This document shows, piece after piece, positions 51,787-60,030 of a stretch of DNA of 64,000 bases. The first letter of the stretch is position 1. The number at the start of each line of letters is the position of its first letter. The stretch comes from Alphaproteobacteria bacterium (GTDB lineage: Bacteria > Pseudomonadota > Alphaproteobacteria > RF32 > CAG-239): contig JAHHRI010000001.1 of the NCBI GenBank assembly GCA_020025875.1, positions 10,276 through 74,275 of the forward strand, written 5' to 3'. A program made the position numbers and the translations under genes. The notes below the pieces were generated by a model. That model did no database searches, had not been told where the DNA came from, and was given only the letters and a program-made list of their open reading frames with translations.

Positions 51787-52965
51787 TCAGATAAGTTTTT
51801 TAACGTCCTGAGCAATAACCAATTCTTCGTTGGTCGGAATGACAAAAACTCTGACTTTTGAACCAGCCTTGGAAATTTCCGTCAGAGTGCCGCGCAATTT
51901 GTTGGCTTCCTCATCAAGCTCAATTCCCATATATGCCAGCCGTTGGCAAATCAGTTTGCGGACCTCGCTGCCATTTTCGCCGATACCGCCGGTGAAAACA
52001 ATGGCATCAACGCCGCCCATTGCCGCCGTATAAGCGCCGATATATTTAACAATGCTGTAGATATAAACCTGCATGGCTGTTACGGCTTCGGGATCTCCGG
52101 CAAAATATTTCACTTCAACATCACGATTGTCGGAGTGACCGCACAGACCGAGCATACCCGACTGTTTGTTCAGCAGATTGTCCACTTCCTCAACGGTCTT
52201 GCCCTGCGTTTTCATGATATAAAGCGGCACAAACGGATCGACATCTCCCGAACGTGTCCCCATAACCACGCCTGCCAGCGGGGTAAAGCCCATTGAGGTA
52301 TCCTGACACTCTCCGTCCTTCACCGCGCTGATTGATGCTCCGTTCCCGATATGGCAGGTAATAATTTTACCGGCTTTGCCGATCAGTTTGGCAGCTTCGC
52401 GCGAAACAAACAGATGTGACGTTCCGTGCGCGCCATAGCGACGGATTTTGTATTTTTTGTATTGTTCCAGCGGCAGGGCATACATATAAGCTTCGGGTTT
52501 CATCGTCTGATGAAAAGCCGTGTCAAAAGCCGCCACTTGGGCAACATTGGGCAACAGCGCTTTGACCGCTCTGATCCCCATAACCGCCGCCGGATTGTGC
52601 AGCGGTGCCAGCATTGACAGTTCGTCAAGAATGCGAATAACTTCATCATCTATTAAAACCGAATGGTTAAAATATTCGCCGCCATGAACCACACGGTGAC
52701 CAACGCCGGAAAGTTCGTCAATGCTGTGCAAAACGCTGCCGAGCAACAGATCAAGCACTTCCTTAATGGCTTCTTTATGAGAAGGCAGCGGCAGTTCGGT
52801 TGTCACTTTTTCGCCGTCGCCGACCTTAATTGTGACCAAAGAGCCTTCAATGCCGATACGGTCAGCCAGACCTTTTGCCACAACTTCAAAATGATCGCCG
52901 TCGACATTAAAAAGCTGATATTTCAGAGATGATGAACCGGAGTTCAGGACTAATATTTTTTCCAT
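51787..52965 (-). CDS. ackA: acetate kinase
   Basis: A 392-residue ATP-dependent enzyme interconverting acetyl phosphate and acetate. It begins ILVLNSGSSSLKYQLF with the N-terminal signature, then GVGHRVVHGGEYFNHSVL near 85-102, GAHGTSHLFVSREAA near 180, TCHIGNGASISAVKDG (phosphate loop) and VFTGGIGENGSEVR near 325. It lies 41 bases after pta on the same strand, forming the usual pta-ackA operon for overflow fermentation and ATP yield. Confidence 0.97.
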   Translation of the reverse strand: MEKILVLNSGSSSLKYQLFNVDGDHFEVVAKGLADRIGIEGSLVTIKVGDGEKVTTELPLPSHKEAIKEVLDLLLGSVLHSIDELSGVGHRVVHGGEYFNHSVLIDDEVIRILDELSMLAPLHNPAAVMGIRAVKALLPNVAQVAAFDTAFHQTMKPEAYMYALPLEQYKKYKIRRYGAHGTSHLFVSREAAKLIGKAGKIITCHIGNGASISAVKDGECQDTSMGFTPLAGVVMGTRSGDVDPFVPLYIMKTQGKTVEEVDNLLNKQSGMLGLCGHSDNRDVEVKYFAGDPEAVTAMQVYIYSIVKYIGAYTAAMGGVDAIVFTGGIGENGSEVRKLICQRLAYMGIELDEEANKLRGTLTEISKAGSKVRVFVIPTNEELVIAQDVKKLI

Positions 52966-53006
52966 ATGAGTATTCCTGCTTTGAGAGTTAGTTTAAGTTA
53001 AAAAAG

Positions 53007-54014
53007 TTATTTTTTAGCGGCCTGCAATGCGGTAATGGCAATCATACCGACAATATCTTCCACGAGTGCTCCGCGCGAAAGGTCGTTGACCGGTGCGTTC
53101 AACCCTTGCAAAATCGGTCCGTAAGCCTCTGCGCCGCCGAGACGTTGCAAAAGTTTATAACTGATGTTTCCTGCCTCAATATCGGGAAAAATCAACACAT
53201 TGGCATGACCGGCAACCTCGCTTTCCGGCGCCTTTTTGGCAGCCACCGCCATATCAAGCGCGGCATCGGCCTGCATTTCGCCATCAATCTTTATCGGCAA
53301 CTCCCGATATTCCGGCAGTTTGAGCTGTTCTTTGGCCAATTTCACGGCTTCGACAACCTTGTCCACGCCTTCGCCTTTGCCCGATCCTTTGGTGGAGTAG
53401 GAAAGAAGAGCCACATGAGGTTTTATGTCAAACTGCAACGCCGTTTGCGCGGCATCTACGGCAATGTCTGCCAGCTCGGCGGCCGTCGGATTGATAACAA
53501 TGGCACAATCGGACAAAATGTAGGGTTTGCCGTTGATGACCTCCAGCACCGCAGAAGAAACGGCGCGCCCTTTTTTGGCAGATTTAATGATCTGCAATGC
53601 CGGACGAACGGTGTCCGCCGTCGAATGATTGGCGCCCGAAACCATGCCGTCGGCATCGCCGGCTTTAATCATCATCGTACCAAAATAGTTATAATTGTGC
53701 ATCTGCTTCAGCGCATCTTCGGCGGTAATCCCCTTGTCTTTGCGCAATTCAAAAAACATCTCGGCATAAACCGCCAGCTTGGGAGAGTTTTCCGGAGAAA
53801 CCACTTCGATTCCTTTCATATCCCAACCCTTGCCCGCATAATAAGCTTTTATTGTTTCCGGATTGCCGAGAACAACCGGCTTTGCCGCCCCCGCTTCGGC
53901 AATAATGTGAGCCGCTTCAAGCACGCGTTCGTCTTCACTTTCCGGCAACACAACGGTTTTTTTGTTTTCTGCGGCTTTGGCCAACAGGTGTTTTAAATAG
54001 ACGCTTTCTGTCAT
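53007..54014 (-). CDS. pta: phosphate acetyltransferase
   Basis: About 335 residues: the short form that transfers acetyl between CoA and phosphate. TVVLPESEDERVLEAAHII is the N-terminal family segment, then GDADGMVSGANHSTADTVRP near 143-162, SYSTKGSGKGEGVDKV and the final VNDLSRGALVEDIVGM. ATG 54014 follows AAGGACAGAG; the upstream 42 codons are not family-like. With ackA it forms the acetate operon, and it is divergent from ndk. Confidence 0.95.
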   Translation of the reverse strand: MTESVYLKHLLAKAAENKKTVVLPESEDERVLEAAHIIAEAGAAKPVVLGNPETIKAYYAGKGWDMKGIEVVSPENSPKLAVYAEMFFELRKDKGITAEDALKQMHNYNYFGTMMIKAGDADGMVSGANHSTADTVRPALQIIKSAKKGRAVSSAVLEVINGKPYILSDCAIVINPTAAELADIAVDAAQTALQFDIKPHVALLSYSTKGSGKGEGVDKVVEAVKLAKEQLKLPEYRELPIKIDGEMQADAALDMAVAAKKAPESEVAGHANVLIFPDIEAGNISYKLLQRLGGAEAYGPILQGLNAPVNDLSRGALVEDIVGMIAITALQAAKK

Positions 54015-54155
54015 TTGCTCTGTCCTTAAACTGTTTATAAAGAGAATTTGTTTGTAATAAACAACGAATTGATCAAAAAGTCTATAAAAACTTTTTGATT
54101 TTTCGTCATATATAGGATAAGATTTGCCAAATTTAGCCAACCGACAGAGGAAAAC

Positions 54156-54572
54156 ATGGAAAAAACCTTATCAATAATTAAACCAGAAGCGGTCAGCCGC
54201 GGATTAAGCGGAAAAATTATCGCAGCCATAGAACAAGACGGTCTGAAAATTGTCGCCCAAAAAATGCTGCGGCTGTCACACGAAGAAGCTGCCCGCTTTT
54301 ATGCCGTTCACCAAAACAAAGCCTTTTTTGACGAACTGATCGAAAATATCACCGCCGGTCCGGTCATCATTCAAGTGTTGGCGGGAGAAAACGCAATCGA
54401 AAAATATCGCCGGCTGATGGGCAATACCAACCCCGCCGCCGCCGAGGACGGAACGCTTCGGCGTTCCTACGGCGTTTCCATTGAAAAAAACGCCGTCCAC
54501 GGCTCCGACTGTGAGGAAAGCGCCGAGCGGGAAATTGCCTTTTTCTTCAACCATCTGGAAATTTTAGAATAA
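54156..54572 (+). CDS. ndk: nucleoside diphosphate kinase
   Basis: A 138-residue enzyme balancing NTP and dNTP pools by transferring the gamma phosphate via a phosphohistidine. It begins TLSIIKPEAVSRGLSGKIIA, has LMGNTNPAAAEDGTLRRSYG near 87-106, and the active-site His in NAVHGSDCEESAEREIAFFF near residue 115. GAGGAAAAC precedes the ATG. It starts a plus-strand run with the DUF2066 and PerM genes. Confidence 0.96.
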   Translation: MEKTLSIIKPEAVSRGLSGKIIAAIEQDGLKIVAQKMLRLSHEEAARFYAVHQNKAFFDELIENITAGPVIIQVLAGENAIEKYRRLMGNTNPAAAEDGTLRRSYGVSIEKNAVHGSDCEESAEREIAFFFNHLEILE

Positions 54573-54588
54573 CCTCAGGAGAGTTTCT

Positions 54589-55641
54589 ATGAACCGCCTT
54601 TTGCTTCCCATTTTGCTGTGTACCCTGCTTGCCGCCTTTTCGGCACAGGCTGCCCAACCGTCTTATTCCGCCGATGTGAGCGTTGACGTCACGGCAGACA
54701 ACGCCGCCGCTGCCAGAGAACTGGCCATGCATCGTGCCAACCGACAGGCTATCAGCGCCATTGCCGCCAACTTCACCACCCGTGAAGGAATTGCGGTTTT
54801 AAACAAGCTGACTGATGATCAGCTGCTCAATTTTATCAGAGAAACAACGGTGTTGGAAGAAAAAACCTCCAACATCCGCTATATCGCCAAACTAAGAATT
54901 ACCGCCGCCGACAAGCTTTTAAGGCAATATTTGCAAGAAAAAAACGTGCCGCTGGTTGTGGCATCTTCCGCCGAAGTGATGGTTATTCCGGTTTTCCGCG
55001 AAGGTCCCGATATGCCGCCTCTGCTGTGGGAAATCGAAAGCCCTTGGCGCATCGCTTGGCAGCAAAACCCGCCGACCATAGGTTCGGTTCGCTTCTTTAT
55101 GCCTATGGCAGACAACGCGCCGTTTTTGACCACCGCCCAACAGGCATTATCTCTTGATGTTGAACTGTTTGAGCAGCTCCGAGCTCTAAACAATGGCGGC
55201 GAAGTCTATGTTGCCGAGGCTTATTACAACGGCGACGATAACCTGACCATCAGCATCATCACCCCGCAAAACGGCAAACGGCAAATCTTTAGCGTCAGCG
55301 GACCGCGCACGTCCGAACTTTTCAAGCAAGCCGCTCACGAAACCGGTATGCGTATTGCCGACGAACTGAAGGGACGCACCGTTGTTACTTCGACTCATCC
55401 GGAAACCATCACCGTTTTGTATCAATTCAAAACCTTGAGTTCGTGGCTGAAAACAGAAGAAAAAATAGCTGCCGTAACCGCGGTTGACGATATCCGCATC
55501 AATGCCATCGGCAACGGACGCATCCAATTTCAGATCAGCTTTGTCGGAGATTTTGACATACTCGAAAACGCCCTCCGCAACGCACATCTGCAACTGAGCA
55601 AAACCGGCAATTATTTTACTCTGACCGATATGTCCATCTAA
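54589..55641 (+). CDS. DUF2066 secreted protein
   Basis: A 350-residue periplasmic protein with a signal peptide (LLLPILLCTLLAAFSAQAA). ADVSVDVTADNAAAARELAM and HRANRQAISAIAANFTTREG at the N-terminus, then FIRETTVLEEKTSNIRYIAK, follow the DUF2066 family, which has no known function. The C-terminal half is beta-rich (DIRINAIGNGRIQFQISFVG). It follows ndk by 17 bases and precedes the PerM gene by 17, a pairing often seen in proteobacteria. Confidence 0.85.
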   Translation: MNRLLLPILLCTLLAAFSAQAAQPSYSADVSVDVTADNAAAARELAMHRANRQAISAIAANFTTREGIAVLNKLTDDQLLNFIRETTVLEEKTSNIRYIAKLRITAADKLLRQYLQEKNVPLVVASSAEVMVIPVFREGPDMPPLLWEIESPWRIAWQQNPPTIGSVRFFMPMADNAPFLTTAQQALSLDVELFEQLRALNNGGEVYVAEAYYNGDDNLTISIITPQNGKRQIFSVSGPRTSELFKQAAHETGMRIADELKGRTVVTSTHPETITVLYQFKTLSSWLKTEEKIAAVTAVDDIRINAIGNGRIQFQISFVGDFDILENALRNAHLQLSKTGNYFTLTDMSI

Positions 55642-55657
55642 ACAACGAGATATAACA

Positions 55658-56743
55658 ATGCAAAAAACCAATTCTGCAAACATTTCCGTTTCCGGCAAAT
55701 CAAACAAGTTTTTCTGGCTGACACTTTTTGCCTGCTTTTGCGCCTTTGTCTACATTTTGCGCTCGGTTTTGTTGCCGTTTGTTGCCGGCATCATCATCGG
55801 CTATCTGCTCGATCCTCTGGTCGACAGATTCGCCCGACTAAAAATCGGACGCACATGGTCAACCATTTTGGTCTTAAGTTTGGTCGTGCTGATTATTGTT
55901 CCCGCCATGGTGCTGTTGGTAAATGTGATAGACAGCCAGCTGAGCGTGTTCATCAGCGTTATCCCCAACTATGTTTCCTCGCTTTTGAAAAAAGCCGAAC
56001 CGCTGCTGGTTGATCTTAAAGACTTGTTCCCCGCGCTTGATGCCAACAAAATCCGCAGTTATATGCACGATAACATGGCAAACAACTTAAAAATATTGGG
56101 AAAAATTTTGCGCAGCCTCATTTCCGGCGGCATGGCCATCGTCAACCTAATATCTTTGCTCCTGATCACCCCCGTTGTTGCTTTTTATATGCTTCGCGAC
56201 TGGGACAAGTTTATTGCCAAAGTTCGCAGCCTGCTGCCAAGAAAGTCGAAAAAATCGATTGAACAGCAGGCGCGAGAAATTGATCGCACGTTGGCAGGGT
56301 TTATCCGCGGGCAACTGAGTGTTTGCGTTATCCTCGGCAGTTTCTATGCCATTGGTCTGCACTTGGCAGGGCTGGATTTGGGCTTGCTGGTCGGTTTTCT
56401 GGCAGGGATCATCTCCTTTATTCCCTATGTCGGCACTATCTCCGGCTTCATTATCAGCATGGCTCTGGCCTTTGCCCAATTTGACAGCATGATCCCCATT
56501 TTCGGAGTGGCCGGCATTTTTATGGTCGGGCAATTTATGGAAGGCAATTTCCTTACCCCGAAGCTGGTCGGCGACAATGTCGGGCTGCACCCCGTGTGGG
56601 TAATGTTTGCCTTGCTGGCAGGCGGGGTTTTACTGGGCTTCCTCGGACTGATGATTGCCGTTCCCGTGGCAGCCATCATTGGCGTTTTAATCCGCCATGC
56701 CATCATCAATTATAAGAAAAGCAGCCTTTATCTTGAAGACTGA
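55658..56743 (+). CDS. perM: AI-2E/PerM family membrane transporter
   Basis: A 361-residue inner-membrane protein of the AI-2E exporter (PerM/YdbI) family with about eight membrane segments. GIIIGYLLDPLVDRFARLKI near residue 45 and the C-terminal GIISFIPYVGTISGFIIS near 250-267, then MEGNFLTPKLVGDNVGLHPV near 293-312, are the conserved family segments. Substrates proposed for relatives include autoinducer-2 and sodium or protons; none can be assigned here. It ends the ndk-DUF2066-perM run with a strong terminator. Confidence 0.9.
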   Translation: MQKTNSANISVSGKSNKFFWLTLFACFCAFVYILRSVLLPFVAGIIIGYLLDPLVDRFARLKIGRTWSTILVLSLVVLIIVPAMVLLVNVIDSQLSVFISVIPNYVSSLLKKAEPLLVDLKDLFPALDANKIRSYMHDNMANNLKILGKILRSLISGGMAIVNLISLLLITPVVAFYMLRDWDKFIAKVRSLLPRKSKKSIEQQAREIDRTLAGFIRGQLSVCVILGSFYAIGLHLAGLDLGLLVGFLAGIISFIPYVGTISGFIISMALAFAQFDSMIPIFGVAGIFMVGQFMEGNFLTPKLVGDNVGLHPVWVMFALLAGGVLLGFLGLMIAVPVAAIIGVLIRHAIINYKKSSLYLED

Positions 56744-56764
56744 CAAACCCTTTTCTTTCAAGCT

Positions 56765-56794
56765 AAAAAGTCGGGCCTGAAGGCCCGACTTTTT
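56765..56794 (+). terminator. rho-independent terminator of perM
   Basis: AAAAAGTCGGGCCT (56765-56778), loop GA, AGGCCCGACTTTTT (56781-56794). It is strong and bidirectional. Confidence 0.94.
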
Positions 56795-56979
56795 ATGAAT
56801 GCCCAACCGAAAACCACGGGACTATTCAGAGCCGAATGCCAAGCTCTCGTAACAACTCGGCACCGCTCTGCCAAGCCTGCTCAAAAGGCAAGCTTGGCGG
56901 CCAGTTCAGAGAATTGTCAGACAACCTGAGCCATACATACAAAAGCTATAAAAAATAGTCCTTTTGCTCAAAAATATGG

Positions 56980-57060
56980 TACAATGGTTGTCAAGCCATA
57001 TTATCATGAAAACATCTGTGATAAATGGATTTAACAGCTATCTCCCTTATAGGGAGCCGC
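56980..57060 (+). ncRNA. candidate small RNA, promoter and two hairpins
   Basis: An extended -10 (TATGGTACAAT, with TACAAT at 56980-56985) is followed by a hairpin of CCAT-TTATCA pairing with TGATAA-ATGG (56996-57028, one bulge, loop of 12) and a second, CTCCC-TTATA-GGGAG (57042-57056). There is no good -35 and no clear terminator, so this is a weak call. Confidence 0.25.
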
Positions 57061-57159
57061 TCTTTTGCATAGATAACAAACGACAAGAGGCTTAATAAAA
57101 ATCAGGCAATATGTGAAGGACAAACACCGATACCGGTTAATCTCCAAACTTCTCTATAT

Positions 57160-57999
57160 TCAGCGGTTGTTGATATTGTCTTTAACCATTCCGGGAGAAA
57201 GCGGAGCGGACGGCAACTTGCTCACCCGTCGCACTTTTACCGGCTTCGGCAAAGAAACCTTTTCCACTCGTTCTTCAACGCCGCAGTCATAAACTTCCCA
57301 TTGTTCGCCGTCTGTTCCCGTCGGCGCTTCGGTGTCGGGTTGATCATCTTGAGGGCGGGTTTCCGCCAAAGGAGCTTCACGAGCTTCGGCAACCTTTTCG
57401 GTCTGCAAAACAAGATCTTCTTTTGTCGGCATCTCAACTCTTGTCAGCTCATCTGCCGCGCTCAAATCCATCGGTTCGTTTTCGTTCATATATGCTGCCG
57501 ATTTCATTATTTCTTTGCATTTGAGCATTTCATCACTGACCATTTGGTCAAGAATATCGGCCATCACGGCATCTTTTTCATAAAGATCAAAAACAGCCGT
57601 TTCCATATCGCCGGTCAGATGGATTTTTGTTTCCGGCACAACTTCCATCAGTTTCTCAAAAAAATTAGGTTCTTTTTCCCGCAACGAAAAATGATGAATA
57701 TCAAGCTCATCAAAACCGCGGATATCAATATCGTCATTAAACTGCTTAAAGTAGTAGCCCCCTTGTTTATTCTGATAAATAGACAACCCGAACTGATACA
57801 TATATTCTTTCAGGGCTTCTTCAATCAGCTCTGACCGAGAAAGCAGCTCATCTTCATAATCGTACTCGTCGTCCTCGTCTTCAAGATCCCAGCGGCCATA
57901 TTTCAGCTTTTTGTCTTTGATGCGCTTTAGTTTTCTTTCTTTCAAAAGCCGGCGCATTTTAAACAATCGCTCCATTTTCTTTAAAATTGATTCTTCCAT
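57160..57999 (-). CDS. charged hypothetical protein
   Basis: A 279-residue cytoplasmic protein of no recognised family. It starts with a strongly basic helical segment (MRRLLKERKLKRIKDKKLKY), followed by an acidic run (DLEDEDDEYDYEDELL near 38-53), a globular middle (LYEKDAVMADILDQMVSDEM near 137) and a Pro/Val/Lys-rich tail. There is no signal peptide or membrane helix. It is a single gene on the minus strand, with CGAGGGAG upstream. The function is unknown. Confidence 0.68.
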   Translation of the reverse strand: MEESILKKMERLFKMRRLLKERKLKRIKDKKLKYGRWDLEDEDDEYDYEDELLSRSELIEEALKEYMYQFGLSIYQNKQGGYYFKQFNDDIDIRGFDELDIHHFSLREKEPNFFEKLMEVVPETKIHLTGDMETAVFDLYEKDAVMADILDQMVSDEMLKCKEIMKSAAYMNENEPMDLSAADELTRVEMPTKEDLVLQTEKVAEAREAPLAETRPQDDQPDTEAPTGTDGEQWEVYDCGVEERVEKVSLPKPVKVRRVSKLPSAPLSPGMVKDNINNR

Positions 58000-58193
58000 C
58001 GGTCAAAACTCCCTCGAAATGTGCTTTTAATTATAGCATATAAAAAGTAAATTTAAACCTAATTTACAGATTTTTGCCGCCGCCCCGTCGTCTGCTCGAC
58101 CGCTTACGATTCCCATTTGTACCGACATGAGCCGATAAACAACAAAAATTGCTGCTTTGCAAAAGATTTTGCTTGCAATTTTTTTTCTTTCGT

Positions 58194-58216
58194 TATACAT
58201 ACCTACCAGAATGTAT
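58194..58216 (+). promoter_or_regulatory. operator-like palindrome over the efflux operon promoter
   Basis: ATACAT (58195-58200) and ATGTAT (58211-58216), 10 bases apart, resemble AcrR-type operators (from memory, TACAT...ATGTA half-sites). A likely -10, TATACA (58194-58199), lies inside it and a possible -35, TTGCTT or TTGCAA, lies at 58169-58178. Autorepression by the TetR protein encoded just downstream is inferred. Confidence 0.6.
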
Positions 58217-58235
58217 ATTTAATTTTGAAAAGAAA

Positions 58236-58856
58236 ATGGCGCGCAAAACCAGAGAAGAAAGCGAAAACACCAAAACCATGATTTTGAAATCTGCTTTGGA
58301 CTGTTTTTACGAAAAAGGATTTTCCCGCACAACTTTTGAAGATATTGCCCTGCGCATTAATCTGACAAAAGGCGCGGTTTATTGGCATTTTAAAAACAAA
58401 GCGGAATTGCTGGCCGCATTAATCCGGCAACGTGTTTCCCAAAATCGGGAAGCCATCGGCAACCGCTACATCTCCCCCCGCTCCATCGCCGAACTCCGAG
58501 AATTTTTCCGCCACGAAGCGGAACACATCGAAAAATCTCCGGAAGTGAGAAAATTTATTTTCTTCACTCAGTTTCAGGTCGAATGGTCGGACGGCATCTT
58601 CAACCAAGTTCAGGCCCAAACCGGAGAGATACACGATTTTCATTTCAAAAAGGCAAAACAGGCTTTAACAGCCGCCAAGAAAAATGGAGAGATATCTGCC
58701 CAAACAGACATCCCGATGGTCTGCACCCTCATCGTCGGCATATGGCGCGGTCTGATCAACACATATATATGCAAAGAGGTAACGTTCGATCTTTCTCAGG
58801 CTTTTCTGGAGGGATTTGACGCAGTGATTGAAAAAAACCAGAAATTGAAAGGTTAA
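58236..58856 (+). CDS. TetR/AcrR-family repressor of the efflux operon
   Basis: About 206 residues. The N-terminal helix-turn-helix reads FEDIALRINLTKGAVYWHFK near residues 35-54, in the AcrR style, and the rest is a helical ligand-binding domain resembling TtgR/AcrR (RHEAEHIEKSPEVRKFIFFT). It should repress its own operon until a toxic ligand binds. The first codon is ATG 58236; the 29 codons upstream include the operator and are not used. The fusion protein and pump genes follow after 4 and 3 bases. Confidence 0.9.
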   Translation: MARKTREESENTKTMILKSALDCFYEKGFSRTTFEDIALRINLTKGAVYWHFKNKAELLAALIRQRVSQNREAIGNRYISPRSIAELREFFRHEAEHIEKSPEVRKFIFFTQFQVEWSDGIFNQVQAQTGEIHDFHFKKAKQALTAAKKNGEISAQTDIPMVCTLIVGIWRGLINTYICKEVTFDLSQAFLEGFDAVIEKNQKLKG

Positions 58857-58860
58857 AAAA

Positions 58861-60027
58861 ATGAAAGTTGGAAAAATGAGCAATCGCAAAATATTAAGAC
58901 AAGTGATTGTCTTATGCTCCGGTGTGGCGGTCGGTTGGTTTTTAAATACCAAACTCAACCCTCACATGACAATGCCGATGTCGGGCAGCGGCAGTATGCC
59001 GTTCGTACTGGTGGAAGAAGCGCAATTACAAGATATTACGCCTTCCAAAAAATTTATCGGTCATGTAGAAGCCATCAACGAGGTCAACATCCAACCCCAA
59101 GTCAGCGGATATTTGGAAAAAGTGCTGTTTAACGAAGGCTCCGCAGTTAACAAAGGCGACATTTTGTTTGTTATCGAACAGCAAAAATACATTGCGACCG
59201 TAGACTTGCGCAAAGCGGAACTCGACAAAGCCAAAGCGAGCTTTACCCAACTGGAAAAAGAATACAAACGGCAAAAGTCCCTCAACCAACAAAAATTCGC
59301 ATCCGAATCCAAACTGGACGAAGCCTATTCCAATATGTTGCAGGCTCAGGCCTCCGTCAAACAGGCGGAAGCCAACTACGAATTGGCAAAAATAGATCTT
59401 GAACACACCGAAATTCGCTCGCCGATCAACGGCTATATCGGCAAAGCCATGATCACCGCCGGCAACTATGTCAGCACGTCGAGCGGCACGCTGGCCAACA
59501 TTGTGCAAACCGATCCGGTACGCATTGTCTTTTCCGTCACCGACAAAGAAATGCCCGACTTAAAGCAGACTTACGACCAAGAAGGCAGCGAAACTTACAG
59601 CAAGATTATCCTAGCCAACAACAAGGTTATCAAAAAACCGCTGCTTTCCCGTTTTAACGACAACTCAATCAACACCGGAACCGCCACAATGTCCATTTAT
59701 TCTGAGTTTGAAAACAAAGACGGCACACTGATCCCCGGCGGCTATGTCGACATTATGATCGGCTCAGGCCCCGAAAAAAATGCCGTAACCGTTTCTCAGG
59801 CAGCCTTGGCACAAGACGAACACGGCAGCTATGTTATGATTGTTAATCAAAATAACGTGGTTGAACAAAGACGTATTGTTTTGGGGAGCATTTCAAACGA
59901 CAGACAGATTGTAACCTCCGGGCTGAAAGCCGGCGAAAAAGTCATCATTCAGGGACTGCAAAAAGTTGCCAACGGCAAAAAAGTGCGGATCGGAATGATA
60001 AACGAACAAACTGCGGAAGGAAAATAA
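58861..60027 (+). CDS. RND efflux periplasmic adaptor (AcrA-like)
   Basis: A 388-residue membrane-fusion protein with an N-terminal membrane anchor (about residues 12-30), a lipoyl-like domain (INEVNIQPQVSGYLEKVLFN near 74-93), a long coiled-coil hairpin (about 115-180) and a beta-barrel plus membrane-proximal domain. ASGNYVSTSS-like TAGNYVSTSSGTLANIVQTD lies near 198. It links the pump to an outer-membrane channel. No lipobox is seen. No outer-membrane channel gene follows, so a TolC encoded elsewhere is needed. Confidence 0.93.
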   Translation: MKVGKMSNRKILRQVIVLCSGVAVGWFLNTKLNPHMTMPMSGSGSMPFVLVEEAQLQDITPSKKFIGHVEAINEVNIQPQVSGYLEKVLFNEGSAVNKGDILFVIEQQKYIATVDLRKAELDKAKASFTQLEKEYKRQKSLNQQKFASESKLDEAYSNMLQAQASVKQAEANYELAKIDLEHTEIRSPINGYIGKAMITAGNYVSTSSGTLANIVQTDPVRIVFSVTDKEMPDLKQTYDQEGSETYSKIILANNKVIKKPLLSRFNDNSINTGTATMSIYSEFENKDGTLIPGGYVDIMIGSGPEKNAVTVSQAALAQDEHGSYVMIVNQNNVVEQRRIVLGSISNDRQIVTSGLKAGEKVIIQGLQKVANGKKVRIGMINEQTAEGK

Positions 60028-60030
60028 TTT

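Larger units (their letters stand above)
56744..57159. other. intergenic region with terminator and possible small RNA
   Basis: A 416-base gap between perM and a minus-strand gene ending at 57160. It holds the perM terminator (56765-56794) and a promoter plus two hairpins between 56980 and 57060. No coding frame with a ribosome site was found. Confidence 0.6.
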
